Below the pieces are notes generated by a model. That model saw nothing but the letters and a program-made list of their open reading frames with translations, was not told where the DNA came from and made no database searches. Position numbers and translations under genes: made by a program. DNA of 64,000 bases from Vibrio cyclitrophicus (lineage in GTDB: Bacteria; Pseudomonadota; Gammaproteobacteria; Enterobacterales; Vibrionaceae): contig CP065367.1 in NCBI GenBank assembly GCA_023206055.1, positions 1,178,001 through 1,242,000 on the forward strand, written 5' to 3'. Position 1 is the stretch's first letter. Each line of letters opens with the position of its first letter. Below, one piece after another: positions 1 to 8,839 of the stretch.

Positions 1-1569
1 GATTACAAACACCTTGGTATTTCAGACGATCACCCGAGCGTGGTAAAAGGCCGTGCAGGCTCACCTTATGCCGTCAAAGATTATTACTCAGTAAACCCAG
101 ATCTCGCCGACAGCCCCGAGCGCCGGCAGGAAGAATTTGAGGCATTAATCAAAAGAAGCCACGACAACAGCTTAAAGGTGATCATCGATATCGTCCCTAA
201 CCATGTTGCACGCCATTATAAAGGCTTAAACAACCCAGAGGGAGTCAGTGACTTTGGCGCTCACGATGACGCTACGCTTGAATATCACCGAGACAATAAC
301 TTCTACTACATTCCCAACAGCGCCTTTGAATTGCCAGACATAGAGCCCACCTTTACCCCGCTTGATGGTGAACAACACCCTAACCTACGCTCACCGTATA
401 TCGAGATACCAGCCAAATGGACAGGTAACGGCTCACGCTTGGCTAAGCCTGATTTCGACGATTGGTATGAAACCTTGAAGATCAATTACGGCGTGCGTCC
501 AGACGGTTCAAAAGACTTCCCTAAGTTACCAAGTGACTATGCCCAACGCGACTACCATGACCACTACCATTTCTGGGAGTCTATCGATGTGCCTAACTCT
601 TGGGTTAAGTTCCGAGATATCGCCTTGTTCTGGTTAGACAAAGGCGTTGATGGGTTCCGCTACGATATGGCTGAAATGGTGCCTGTCGAGTTCTGGAGTT
701 ACCTCAACTCATCGATAAAGATGAAAGACCAAGATGCCTTTTTAATGGCTGAGGTGTACCAACCTCACTTGTACCGCGACTATATTCACGTAGGAAAAAT
801 GGACTACCTGTACGATAAGGTTGATCTTTATGACGGTCTAAAAGACATCATGCAAGGCAAGGCATTAACGGCTATCATCCCCAAGATCCAACATCAAATG
901 ATGGATATTGAACACCACATGCTGCACTTCTTGGATAACCATGATGAGCAACGCATCGCTTCTCCCGAGTTTGTTGGTAATCCTAATATTGCTAAGCCTG
1001 CAATGATCGTCAGCGCGTTATTAAGCAGTTCACCAACCATGATCTATTTTGGACAAGAAGTTGGCGAACCGGGAGCTGAAGATGCAGGCTTTGGACAACC
1101 CTCACGTACCTCTATATTCGATTACATCGGAGTCCCACAACACCAAAAATGGATGAACAATGGCGCGTTCGATGGCGAGTTACTAGACGATAACGAAAAG
1201 CAACTACGTCACTTCTATCAAAAAGTATTGAATTTTTCGCTTGAGCACTCGTCGATAACAGGTGATTACCAAGACTTACACCAGTGCAATAACTTGAGTG
1301 ATTCAGTCTACGCATTTCTGCGCTTTGACCACCAAGAGCTCACCATTGTTGCCGCAAATTTCAGCCAGCACATCACAGAGAGTATTCACTTGAAGGTTCC
1401 AAGTGATGTCATCCAAAAACTCAAAATAGCGGATGGCAATTACTTGCTCAATGAATATATTGAGGGCGTTCGCCAACAAGTGTTCACTGTTGAAAATAGC
1501 ATCGGCAATTTTAATATCGAATTAAAACCGCTCGCATCTTTGGTTTGGGTATTATCGCTAGATGAATAA
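1..1569 (+). CDS. GH13 alpha-amylase-family enzyme, 5' end outside window
   Basis: This is a glycoside hydrolase family 13 enzyme that acts on alpha-1,4-glucans or maltodextrins. The reading frame is open from base 1, so the N-terminus is missing and signal-peptide status cannot be judged. The four GH13 regions are visible: VIIDIVPNH (about base 180-205), DGFRYD with the nucleophile Asp codon at 664-666, AEVYQ with the acid/base Glu at 751-753, and DNHDEQ with the stabilising Asp at 943-945. A C-terminal beta-domain of about 120 residues follows. The gene precedes pulA in the same direction, which fits a starch/glycogen-use locus. Substrate specificity among amylase, maltodextrin glucosidase and trehalose-type enzymes cannot be settled from sequence alone. 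Confidence 0.9.
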   Translation, partial: DYKHLGISDDHPSVVKGRAGSPYAVKDYYSVNPDLADSPERRQEEFEALIKRSHDNSLKVIIDIVPNHVARHYKGLNNPEGVSDFGAHDDATLEYHRDNNFYYIPNSAFELPDIEPTFTPLDGEQHPNLRSPYIEIPAKWTGNGSRLAKPDFDDWYETLKINYGVRPDGSKDFPKLPSDYAQRDYHDHYHFWESIDVPNSWVKFRDIALFWLDKGVDGFRYDMAEMVPVEFWSYLNSSIKMKDQDAFLMAEVYQPHLYRDYIHVGKMDYLYDKVDLYDGLKDIMQGKALTAIIPKIQHQMMDIEHHMLHFLDNHDEQRIASPEFVGNPNIAKPAMIVSALLSSSPTMIYFGQEVGEPGAEDAGFGQPSRTSIFDYIGVPQHQKWMNNGAFDGELLDDNEKQLRHFYQKVLNFSLEHSSITGDYQDLHQCNNLSDSVYAFLRFDHQELTIVAANFSQHITESIHLKVPSDVIQKLKIADGNYLLNEYIEGVRQQVFTVENSIGNFNIELKPLASLVWVLSLDE

Positions 1570-1677
1570 TCTATCGATCAATATTAGTGACCGAACAACC
1601 ATTATCATCCCTATTGATAATTAACTTAATTCCTAAGTTAAATTAACAGTCTCTCAATTCGATACCTTCCTCACATT

Positions 1678-1703
1678 AATAAGGATGAGCTCTCATCCTT
1701 ATT
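1678..1703. terminator. 12-bp perfect inverted repeat between amylase gene and pulA
   Basis: AATAAGGATGAG at 1678-1689 and its exact reverse complement at 1692-1703 are separated by 2 bases. A-rich and T-rich ends of the arms make it a plausible bidirectional terminator, although no long T tract follows. Each arm also contains GGATGAG, the core of a MalT box (GGGGATGAGG), so an operator role for pulA is an alternative. The rest of the 352-bp gap (1570-1921) is AT-rich and shows no open frame I would support. Confidence 0.55.
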
Positions 1704-1921
1704 ATCTACTCCTAGCTTCTACGCCTTAGGCTATTAATATCGAACATATGAGCTATTGGTCCAATTAATTTAACTTAAACCAAATACAAAGCGTGATACT
1801 GACTCTAGGTTTCCTATTTTTACGTATTAAAAATAACTTTACATATAGCCATCACAAATAGTTGGCCATCATTCAGACTAGGATATTCATCTTCATAAAA
1901 AGTGAAATATGGATATCAAAC

Positions 1922-4900
1922 GTGAACAACATAAATATTAATAAGAACATCACTCTACAACGCACCTTCGACATTACAAAAAAGAGAAGCTTTAAGCGTT
2001 CTACTTTGGCCAAAGCAATTTGGCCTCTATTCACCGCTACTTTGATCGCAGGTTGTGGCAGTGATAGCGACAATGGCACCGACGCTGGCGACACTGGCCT
2101 ATACAAAGCTGGCGAAAACGAAGTTGTTGTTTATTACAAACGTGATGTTGCAGCCGCAAGCACTTCAGGCTCTACTTACGACGGCTGGGGGCTTCACCTA
2201 TGGAATGGCGAAGGCTGTACTAGCACAGACTTAATCGCGATGGGTCTCAGCGAAAGCGGTACTAACTGGGAAGCACCTTACGAATTTGACGGTATTAGTG
2301 ATACCTACGGCGCTTACTATGTATTGAAAGTTGACCCTGATGCTGCTGACCCACATAAATGCATGAATTTCATCTTACACAATGGCGACGAAAAAGCGTT
2401 TGGTAGTGCAAATTCGAAAGTAGAGCTCATTGCACTTGGCGATTCACAAGGCGTATTCGGTTTTCATGGTAGCAGCGAGTTATATTATGATCCGATTTCA
2501 GATCGCCCAGTTAATATTGATGGCCAAAAAGCACATTGGTTAGACGCAGAGACTATCGCTTGGGAAGCCGCAAGCAGCGCCGATTCTATGAAATTGTTCT
2601 ATGCACTCGATAACAGCATCACCATGAACGACAAAGAGATCGTTGGTGGCACTGCCGTTGAACTAACAAAAGATGGCGAGCTATCCTCTGAATTAAAAGA
2701 GCGTTTCCGCCACCTTGCAAGCTTACCTGCCCTGGCTATCGACGTTGACGACAGCACACTTCGCACTATCTTAAAATCTCAGATAATTCTTGTTGCCTAC
2801 AATACTAATGGCGACGTTACCTCTTCAACTGAGGTTCAAAAACCGGGTGTGCTTGATGCGGTATTTGCAAGTGAAGATGCTGGTAATGCGATGGCTGAAG
2901 AACTTGGCGCTATTGTTGAAGGCAGTGCAGCGACCTTCAAACTGTGGGCTCCTACTGCACAAGATGTTGAACTTGTTCTGTACAGCGAGGATCTGCAAAG
3001 TTCACAAGTGTTCCCAATGACGGAAAGCACTGAGACGGGCATTTGGACGACTGATGCTGTGTCTAATGCAGTCAACAGTTATTATCGTTACCAAGTGAAG
3101 GTTTACCATCCAACCACAGGTAACATTGAAACTCGCCTAGTAACCGACCCATACTCTCTCAGTTTGTCAAAGAACTCAGCATACTCTCAAGTGATTGACC
3201 TGAATGATTCAACCTTGAAACCTGCGAACTGGGACGACTATGAACGACCAACCGTAGAGAAAGACGAAGATCATGTACTTTACGAATCTCACCTTCGTGA
3301 CTTCAGCTTCAGCGATAAGTTAGGTACAACGAACCTAAATGGAAAATACCTCGCGCTCACAGAAGGAGAGCGTGAGTCAGTCAAACATCTACAAGAATTG
3401 AAAGATGCGGGCTTAACCACGCTGCATATCTTACCAGCATTTGATATCGCTACCGTTGATGAAGATGAAGCGAACCGTGTCGATATTACGGATACGGTCG
3501 GTAAACTGTGTGATGTAAAACCTGCTGCCACTTTGTGTGGTAACGAAGACGAAAACAAAACCATTGAAGATGTACTCGATGGCTATGACCCTTCAACGGG
3601 TGACGCACAAGCATTAATGAATGACCTTCGCATGCTTGATAGCTTCAACTGGGGCTACGACCCATTCCATTACACGGTCCCAGAGGGCAGCTACGCGACC
3701 GATCCTAATGGTTCACAGCGTATTCTCGAATTCCGTCAAATGGTAAAAGCCACGCACGACATGGATCTTAAGCTGATCATGGACGTGGTATACAACCATA
3801 CTAATGCATCTGGCGTAAACGATAAGTCAGTGCTAGATAAGATTGTCCCTGGGTACTACCACCGTCTTAACGTGAACACAGGTGGCGTAGAAAACTCAAC
3901 CTGTTGTGATAACACCGCGACCGAAAACCTGATGATGGGTAAATTAATGGTCGACTCACTTAAAGTATGGGCTGACGACTATAAAGTGGATGGTTTCCGT
4001 TTTGACTTAATGGGCCACCAGCCAAAAGACGTGATGGTCGAAGCATTGGAAGAAGTGCGTAAGATCGATCCGAATACCTTGTTCTATGGAGAAGGTTGGG
4101 ACTTTGGCGAAGTAGCAAACAATGCACGCTTCGACCAAGCAAACCAAATCAACATGGCAGGCACAGAAATCGGTACCTTCTCGGATCGTTTACGTGATGC
4201 AGTACGAGGCGGCAGCCCATTTGATGGTGGCGTCGATTCAGAAGGCAACCACCCGCTTCGCTTTAACCAAGGCTTTGGTAACGCAGCGATTGCCAACGAA
4301 GAAACCAAAGTTGATCAAGATTCAATCAATGGTCGTTTGCATAACCAAGACCTTGTTCGCTTAGGTATGGCAGGTAACCTCGCGGAATACGTATTGCTTG
4401 ATTACAAAGGCGATACCAAGCTGGGCAAAAACGTTGATTACAACGGTGCGCCCGCTGGCTACACCAAGATGCCTTCAGAGAACATCTCTTACGTTTCAAA
4501 ACACGATAACCAAACGCTTTGGGATAACAACGCATACAAAATCGCCACTGGTACTAGTTCTGCAGAGCGTGCTCGCATGCAGTCTGTATCGCTTTCTACC
4601 GTGATGTTAGGCCAAGGCATACCATTCATCCATATGGGTTCTGAACTACTTCGCTCTAAGTCTATGCAGCGTGATTCTTACGATTCAGGTGACTGGTACA
4701 ACCGCGTCATGTTTGATGGTACTGACAACAACTGGAATGTTGGCTTACCACGTGAAGATAAAGATGGTGCTAACTGGGATTTGATCAAAACCATCATTGC
4801 TGACAGCACCACTAAACCAGAAGAAGAAGACATTGCGCTGACTAAACAGCAATTCCTAGAACTACTTAAAATCCGTAGCTCAAGTGAGCTGTTCCGCTTA

Positions 4901-5611
4901 GACACAGCAGACGAAGTTATGAAGCGAGTCGACTTCCGTAACGTTGGCGAAGATCAAGTCGAAGGCCTGATTGTCATGTCTATCGATGATGGTGTGTCTG
5001 CAGGTACAGACCTCGATCCAGAGAACGATGCGATTGTCGCGGTTGTAAACTCAACCAATGAAACTCAATCGTTCAAAATCACAGGAGCGACAGACTTTAC
5101 ACTTCACACAGTTCAACAAAACTCAGCTGACGACACAGTGAAAAACGCAACCTTTACCGCTGAAACCTTCACAGTACCTGCATTAACCACCGCTGTGTTT
5201 GTACAAGTTCAAGGTGATGCACAAGGTGTCGGTCTGCCAGTTGATAACTCTGATAAAGATGTGTCTAGCATTCCTCCATACGGCCAAACAACGGTTTACG
5301 TTCGTGGTGACATGAATGGATGGGGCGCAGCTGATAGTTGGGCGATGAGCTTTGTGGCTAATGGGATTTACTCTGTAACAGGTACTTTGGAAGCGGGAGA
5401 CTATGGCTTCAAGTTTGCCGATGCTGACTGGAAAACACCTAACTTCGGTTGTGACTCCGTTGAACTTGCTGATGGTTCAATCGACCTTGGTACTGATGGG
5501 AACTGCCAATTAAGCGTAATAGAAGCTGGCGACTACACATTCACTCTGAATGCGATTCATGAGCTAGATGACAATGTAGAAAAAGCGGTCGTTTCAGTAA
5601 CCAAGAATTAA
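1922..5611 (+). CDS. pulA: Pullulanase, secreted lipoprotein (GH13_13)
   Basis: The enzyme hydrolyses alpha-1,6 branch points of pullulan and limit dextrins at the cell surface or in the periplasm. I chose the GTG at 1922, which leaves a basic stretch, a hydrophobic run and lipobox LIAGC with the lipidated Cys at residue 45. A TTG at 1862 would add 20 unhelpful residues. Domain order is a CBM41-like module after the Cys, a CBM48 module (FKLWAPTAQDVELVLY, codons about 2935-2985), the catalytic barrel with FNWGYDP (about 3646-3666), and a C-terminal starch-binding-like module (VRGDMNGWG, about 5300). Catalytic residues are Asp (codon 4004), Glu (4091) and Asp (4505). The neighbours lamB, malM and glgX support maltodextrin use. 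Confidence 0.93.
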   Translation: MNNININKNITLQRTFDITKKRSFKRSTLAKAIWPLFTATLIAGCGSDSDNGTDAGDTGLYKAGENEVVVYYKRDVAAASTSGSTYDGWGLHLWNGEGCTSTDLIAMGLSESGTNWEAPYEFDGISDTYGAYYVLKVDPDAADPHKCMNFILHNGDEKAFGSANSKVELIALGDSQGVFGFHGSSELYYDPISDRPVNIDGQKAHWLDAETIAWEAASSADSMKLFYALDNSITMNDKEIVGGTAVELTKDGELSSELKERFRHLASLPALAIDVDDSTLRTILKSQIILVAYNTNGDVTSSTEVQKPGVLDAVFASEDAGNAMAEELGAIVEGSAATFKLWAPTAQDVELVLYSEDLQSSQVFPMTESTETGIWTTDAVSNAVNSYYRYQVKVYHPTTGNIETRLVTDPYSLSLSKNSAYSQVIDLNDSTLKPANWDDYERPTVEKDEDHVLYESHLRDFSFSDKLGTTNLNGKYLALTEGERESVKHLQELKDAGLTTLHILPAFDIATVDEDEANRVDITDTVGKLCDVKPAATLCGNEDENKTIEDVLDGYDPSTGDAQALMNDLRMLDSFNWGYDPFHYTVPEGSYATDPNGSQRILEFRQMVKATHDMDLKLIMDVVYNHTNASGVNDKSVLDKIVPGYYHRLNVNTGGVENSTCCDNTATENLMMGKLMVDSLKVWADDYKVDGFRFDLMGHQPKDVMVEALEEVRKIDPNTLFYGEGWDFGEVANNARFDQANQINMAGTEIGTFSDRLRDAVRGGSPFDGGVDSEGNHPLRFNQGFGNAAIANEETKVDQDSINGRLHNQDLVRLGMAGNLAEYVLLDYKGDTKLGKNVDYNGAPAGYTKMPSENISYVSKHDNQTLWDNNAYKIATGTSSAERARMQSVSLSTVMLGQGIPFIHMGSELLRSKSMQRDSYDSGDWYNRVMFDGTDNNWNVGLPREDKDGANWDLIKTIIADSTTKPEEEDIALTKQQFLELLKIRSSSELFRLDTADEVMKRVDFRNVGEDQVEGLIVMSIDDGVSAGTDLDPENDAIVAVVNSTNETQSFKITGATDFTLHTVQQNSADDTVKNATFTAETFTVPALTTAVFVQVQGDAQGVGLPVDNSDKDVSSIPPYGQTTVYVRGDMNGWGAADSWAMSFVANGIYSVTGTLEAGDYGFKFADADWKTPNFGCDSVELADGSIDLGTDGNCQLSVIEAGDYTFTLNAIHELDDNVEKAVVSVTKN

Positions 5612-5668
5612 GCCTTAAAGCTTAGAATTATACAAACAGATAATAAAACCAGCGCAAGCTAGCCTTTT

Positions 5669-5693
5669 GGGAGACGTCAGTCTCCCTTTTTTT
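5669..5693 (+). terminator. Rho-independent terminator of pulA
   Basis: GGGAGAC (5669-5675), loop GTCA, GTCTCCC (5680-5686) and then seven T. It lies 58 bases after the pulA stop. Confidence 0.9.
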
Positions 5694-5784
5694 GTGCTCA
5701 ATAAACACCAATCCCAATAAACCACATTATTATCTTGCCTTCATTAACCAACCATCAATGGTAAGAGGTAACGAACCGCCTGAA

Positions 5785-5833
5785 TTCTTAGTTCTTAGTT
5801 CTTAGTTCTTAGTTCTTAGTTCTTAGTTCTTAG
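5785..5833. repeat. Seven perfect tandem copies of TTCTTAG
   Basis: Seven exact 7-bp units run without interruption between two convergent transcription units (pulA and malM). Because 7 is not a multiple of 3, a stop codon appears in every frame on both strands (TAG or TAA), so the repeat is non-coding. It is a probable slippage-prone VNTR. The remaining bases 5834-6125 show nothing further that I can support. Confidence 0.97.
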
Positions 5834-6125
5834 TAGAAAGCATAACGACTTCGTGTAAGCGCCTAATTTAAGTGTATGTGGAATTTAGGAACCCGAGTTT
5901 TGGTTGGTAAATGAAATGGCGATTCGTCAATAGAGTTCGTATTCAGCTGTTTGAGGGGAGTAAAATAGACGAGAGTGTTTTAATTAACAGTGAGTAAATC
6001 AAGACCATAAATAGCCAAGAACGTCCATTTATATTAGCCATTGATTATTGCGTGTAAGTCAGTAGTTATTTAAAACCCAAGTTTCACAGAATATAAATAT
6101 TACTTTCCTCACTTATTTCCGGTAA

Positions 6126-6150
6126 TAAAAAGGCCCCTAACTAGGAGCCC
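6126..6150 (-). terminator. Terminator of the malM transcript
   Basis: Read on the minus strand, a GGCTCC/GGGGCC stem with one wobble pair and a 6-base loop is followed by a run of T. It lies 37 bases past the malM stop. Confidence 0.7.
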
Positions 6151-6187
6151 TTCTTTTCATATCATTTAGTATTTACAAACTGTTTGA

Positions 6188-7018
6188 TTACTTTTTATTG
6201 ACGGCTTTTACAAACACTTCTTGCGCGCCTTCAATACCGAGTGCTTTTGCTTCATCTAATAAGCTCAGAGCTTTCGGAATATTATCTTCAGCTACAGCCG
6301 TTTGAATCGCATTGTGATAGTAGGTTTGCGTTTCAGGTTGAATGGTATCGATCTTAGTCGCAGCGGCTGGCTTAGCGTTAGATTCACTGCTTGATGAACC
6401 AATAGAGAAGAAGCTCGCTTTATCGATTGTTACTTCTATCTTACCAACGTTAGCATTTGGAATCGGGATATCTTTCACTTCAGGTAAATAGTTACCGCGA
6501 CCTTCCGCATCTAAACGAGCAGGATGGATCACATCAGTAAAACCGCCCAAATCACTTTGGTCTGTGTAGATAACTAAGTAAACCGACTTAGCCGTTGTTG
6601 GGGGGTAAAAATCGTTCTCAGCGACTAAACGGTTGCCCAAATGTAACCTTGGTTTTGCGTATTCGAAGCTATCTTTACCATAACGCTCTAGCTCACGACC
6701 ATTTTCGTCATAGATGACCGCATTTGGAACAAACGCTGTGTCGCCGATAATGCTCGTGATATTAATCGAATACTCACCGCGGTCTGCAGGCAATTCAATC
6801 GCTACTACAGGGCTGTTTATGCCTTGATAGTTTAATACTTGGCTATTTGGTGTCACATCAAAAATTGCCGAGCTTGGTAGCTTCATAGGAGCAAATTGAA
6901 GACCAGCAATCGAGTTAACTTGTTCAGCTTGTGCGACTTGCACTTGCTCGACTACTTGTGCAGATTGGCAACCAGCCAATGCAACGCAACCACTCAACAT
7001 CAGAGCGCGAAAATACAT
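6188..7018 (-). CDS. malM: MalM-family maltose operon periplasmic lipoprotein
   Basis: This 276-residue lipoprotein has lipobox LAGC with the Cys at residue 17. The body matches the MalM family: a beta-rich N-terminal half (GEYSINITSIIGDTAFVPNAVIYDENG) and a helical C-terminal tail that ends in a tetratricopeptide-like segment. MalM is periplasmic and its exact role in maltodextrin uptake is unsettled. The gene follows lamB on the same strand, with a terminator-like hairpin between them, so readthrough or a separate promoter would be needed. An AAGGAAG ribosome site 5 bases before ATG supports the start. Confidence 0.85.
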   Translation of the reverse strand: MYFRALMLSGCVALAGCQSAQVVEQVQVAQAEQVNSIAGLQFAPMKLPSSAIFDVTPNSQVLNYQGINSPVVAIELPADRGEYSINITSIIGDTAFVPNAVIYDENGRELERYGKDSFEYAKPRLHLGNRLVAENDFYPPTTAKSVYLVIYTDQSDLGGFTDVIHPARLDAEGRGNYLPEVKDIPIPNANVGKIEVTIDKASFFSIGSSSSESNAKPAAATKIDTIQPETQTYYHNAIQTAVAEDNIPKALSLLDEAKALGIEGAQEVFVKAVNKK

Positions 7019-7118
7019 AGTTCTTCCTTATTTTTATTTTTTTAAGAAATTTACTTAGTCAATTACCATAACGAAAATAATTAACGTAGGAAACCTTTTT
7101 ACTAATCGTACATTCCTT

Positions 7119-7146
7119 AAAAAAATAGCCGACGTACGCCGGCTAT
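7119..7146 (-). terminator. Hairpin terminator after lamB
   Basis: On the minus strand, ATAGCCG pairs with CGGCTAT across an 8-base loop and is followed by seven T (plus-strand A tract 7119-7125). It separates lamB from malM and may be a partial terminator that lowers malM expression relative to the porin. Confidence 0.8.
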
Positions 7147-7181
7147 GAATTAGGACAGTTTAGGATTTTAAGCTAAGTGGC

Positions 7182-8405
7182 TTACCACCAAGCTTCAACT
7201 TGAATACCAACAACGAAATCGTTGTCAGCACCTTTAGCCTTTACAACACCATTTTCTTTAACTTCACCGAATGAATCGTTTTCTAGATCCATCAGGTAGC
7301 TACCGTATACGCGGATTTCAGGACGAGCCCAGAAGCTGTCACCCATTGCCCATGCTTGAGCAACAGTAAATTTAGCGCCACCAAAATCTTCTACACCAGT
7401 GCCAGCTTGATTAATCTGCTCACCCGCATTGTAGCCAGCTTCAAAAATAGTACGCATAGTGTTGTTCCACTTGTACATTGGACGAACAACTACAGAATAT
7501 TGGTTGATGTCTTGCTTTGAAGCACCGATATCAGAACCAGCTAAGTAGGCAAGTTGGTGACCCATTTCCCAAGACTCGCCAAGGTTCATTACACCCCAGT
7601 TAAGGATTCGGTAACCGAAGCCATCATCCTGATCTCCAGAGCGGTCATAATAAGCACCAGAGCCCCACAAATTAGCCATTTGAACACCGTAACCAGCCGT
7701 ACCTAATTGAACGACCGTTTGGTTAAAGCCATTGCTCATACCTTGGTGGATGATACCTGTAGCAAGTAGGCCGTCATCGCCATCGTATTTGCCATTCTTG
7801 TTTTCAGTACCGAAGTTGTATACAACTCCAAGCTCTAAGCTAGCATCTTCCCATAGACCGATATTCGCTAGGCGAGCATCAGCCATGTAACCAGCACCGT
7901 TCTCATCTTCGCCATCTTGAATAATTGCTAGAGAAAGTTTTTGATTACCAACTGAAATATTTTCAATACCACCACCAGTACCTGATGTATTTAGAAAGTA
8001 GAAGTCAGTGATGTGAATATCTTTACGTTGGTAGTATGTTTTACCAGCCCAAAGTGTCGCTTCTTCATCAAAAGATAAGACGCCAGTTGCTTTAACAGCA
8101 AACTGAGCAACGTTAAAGTCACCGTCTTCCCAACCATTTGCGCCATCAGCACCAGAAGCAATCATTGACTCTAAACGCCAAGTTTGCTCACCAGTTTTTA
8201 GTTCTTCAGCCAGACCAAACTCAGAATAGTTGTCGTTTTCATTACCTAGACGGCCAATACCACTCTTCATGAATGAAACGTCACCACCATCATTTCCGCT
8301 AATACCAGTACCAGCACGCATGTAGCCATTAAAATCTACAGCGAACGCAGAGCCAGCAGCTAATGTAGTTGCCACTGCAGCAGCAATCAAACTTACTTTT
8401 TTCAT
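7182..8405 (-). CDS. lamB: Maltoporin, outer-membrane maltodextrin channel
   Basis: LamB is the trimeric outer-membrane porin for maltose and maltodextrins. I start at 8405, where a GGAG ribosome site sits 7 bases upstream. The protein then begins with a clean signal peptide (MKKVSLIAAAVATTLAAGSAFA) and the mature N-terminus VDFNGYMRAGTG. A frame extending to 8417 would add only four residues. The 407-residue length, the alternating beta-strand pattern and the terminal aromatic pair WW are typical of porins of this family. MalT-like boxes lie upstream at 8545-8600. It is transcribed towards malM. Confidence 0.92.
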   Translation of the reverse strand: MKKVSLIAAAVATTLAAGSAFAVDFNGYMRAGTGISGNDGGDVSFMKSGIGRLGNENDNYSEFGLAEELKTGEQTWRLESMIASGADGANGWEDGDFNVAQFAVKATGVLSFDEEATLWAGKTYYQRKDIHITDFYFLNTSGTGGGIENISVGNQKLSLAIIQDGEDENGAGYMADARLANIGLWEDASLELGVVYNFGTENKNGKYDGDDGLLATGIIHQGMSNGFNQTVVQLGTAGYGVQMANLWGSGAYYDRSGDQDDGFGYRILNWGVMNLGESWEMGHQLAYLAGSDIGASKQDINQYSVVVRPMYKWNNTMRTIFEAGYNAGEQINQAGTGVEDFGGAKFTVAQAWAMGDSFWARPEIRVYGSYLMDLENDSFGEVKENGVVKAKGADNDFVVGIQVEAWW

Positions 8406-8544
8406 TCTTAACTCCATTAAGGACGATTTATTTTAGGTTTTTATATTTTTGCTCTCTTGCGGCAACCAAAGGCAGTAATGGTAGTCGTAAGATAGAGAGG
8501 TTTAGGGTTTCCCCTGATTCGTTTCAACGGGGTCAATATTAAGA

Positions 8545-8600
8545 GGGGATGACAAGTTTGACTTCCTCCGCCCTGAACTAAATTAAGGGGGATGAGAAGG
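8545..8600. promoter_or_regulatory. Cluster of three MalT-box-like sites between lamB and glgX
   Basis: GGGGATGACA at 8545-8554 and GGGGATGAGA at 8588-8597 lie on the plus strand. An inverted copy, GGGCGGAGGA on the minus strand, lies at 8564-8573. The established MalT recognition sequence is GGGGA(T/G)GAGG. The sites lie 140-195 bp upstream of lamB and about 240-295 bp upstream of glgX, so they could serve either divergent gene. The rest of the 434-bp gap (8406-8839) is AT-rich promoter-like sequence. Confidence 0.75.
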
Positions 8601-8839
8601 GAGTAGGAAATATACAGAACGGTGTTTTAAAGAGGTAGATCACTTAATCTAGGAGGAGTAGACAGCACACAGATCTAATTATTCAGCATAAGTGAGATCT
8701 AGTTCAAATATATAATTTGAACTTCATCGATGAATTATTTTTTTAACAGTAATTAATCTGTGAAGTTGCTTGACCTTATTGTGACAAAGCTTTTTACTTA
8801 TAGTTCACTGATGTCGATAAACGAACAAGAAATCAAGCA

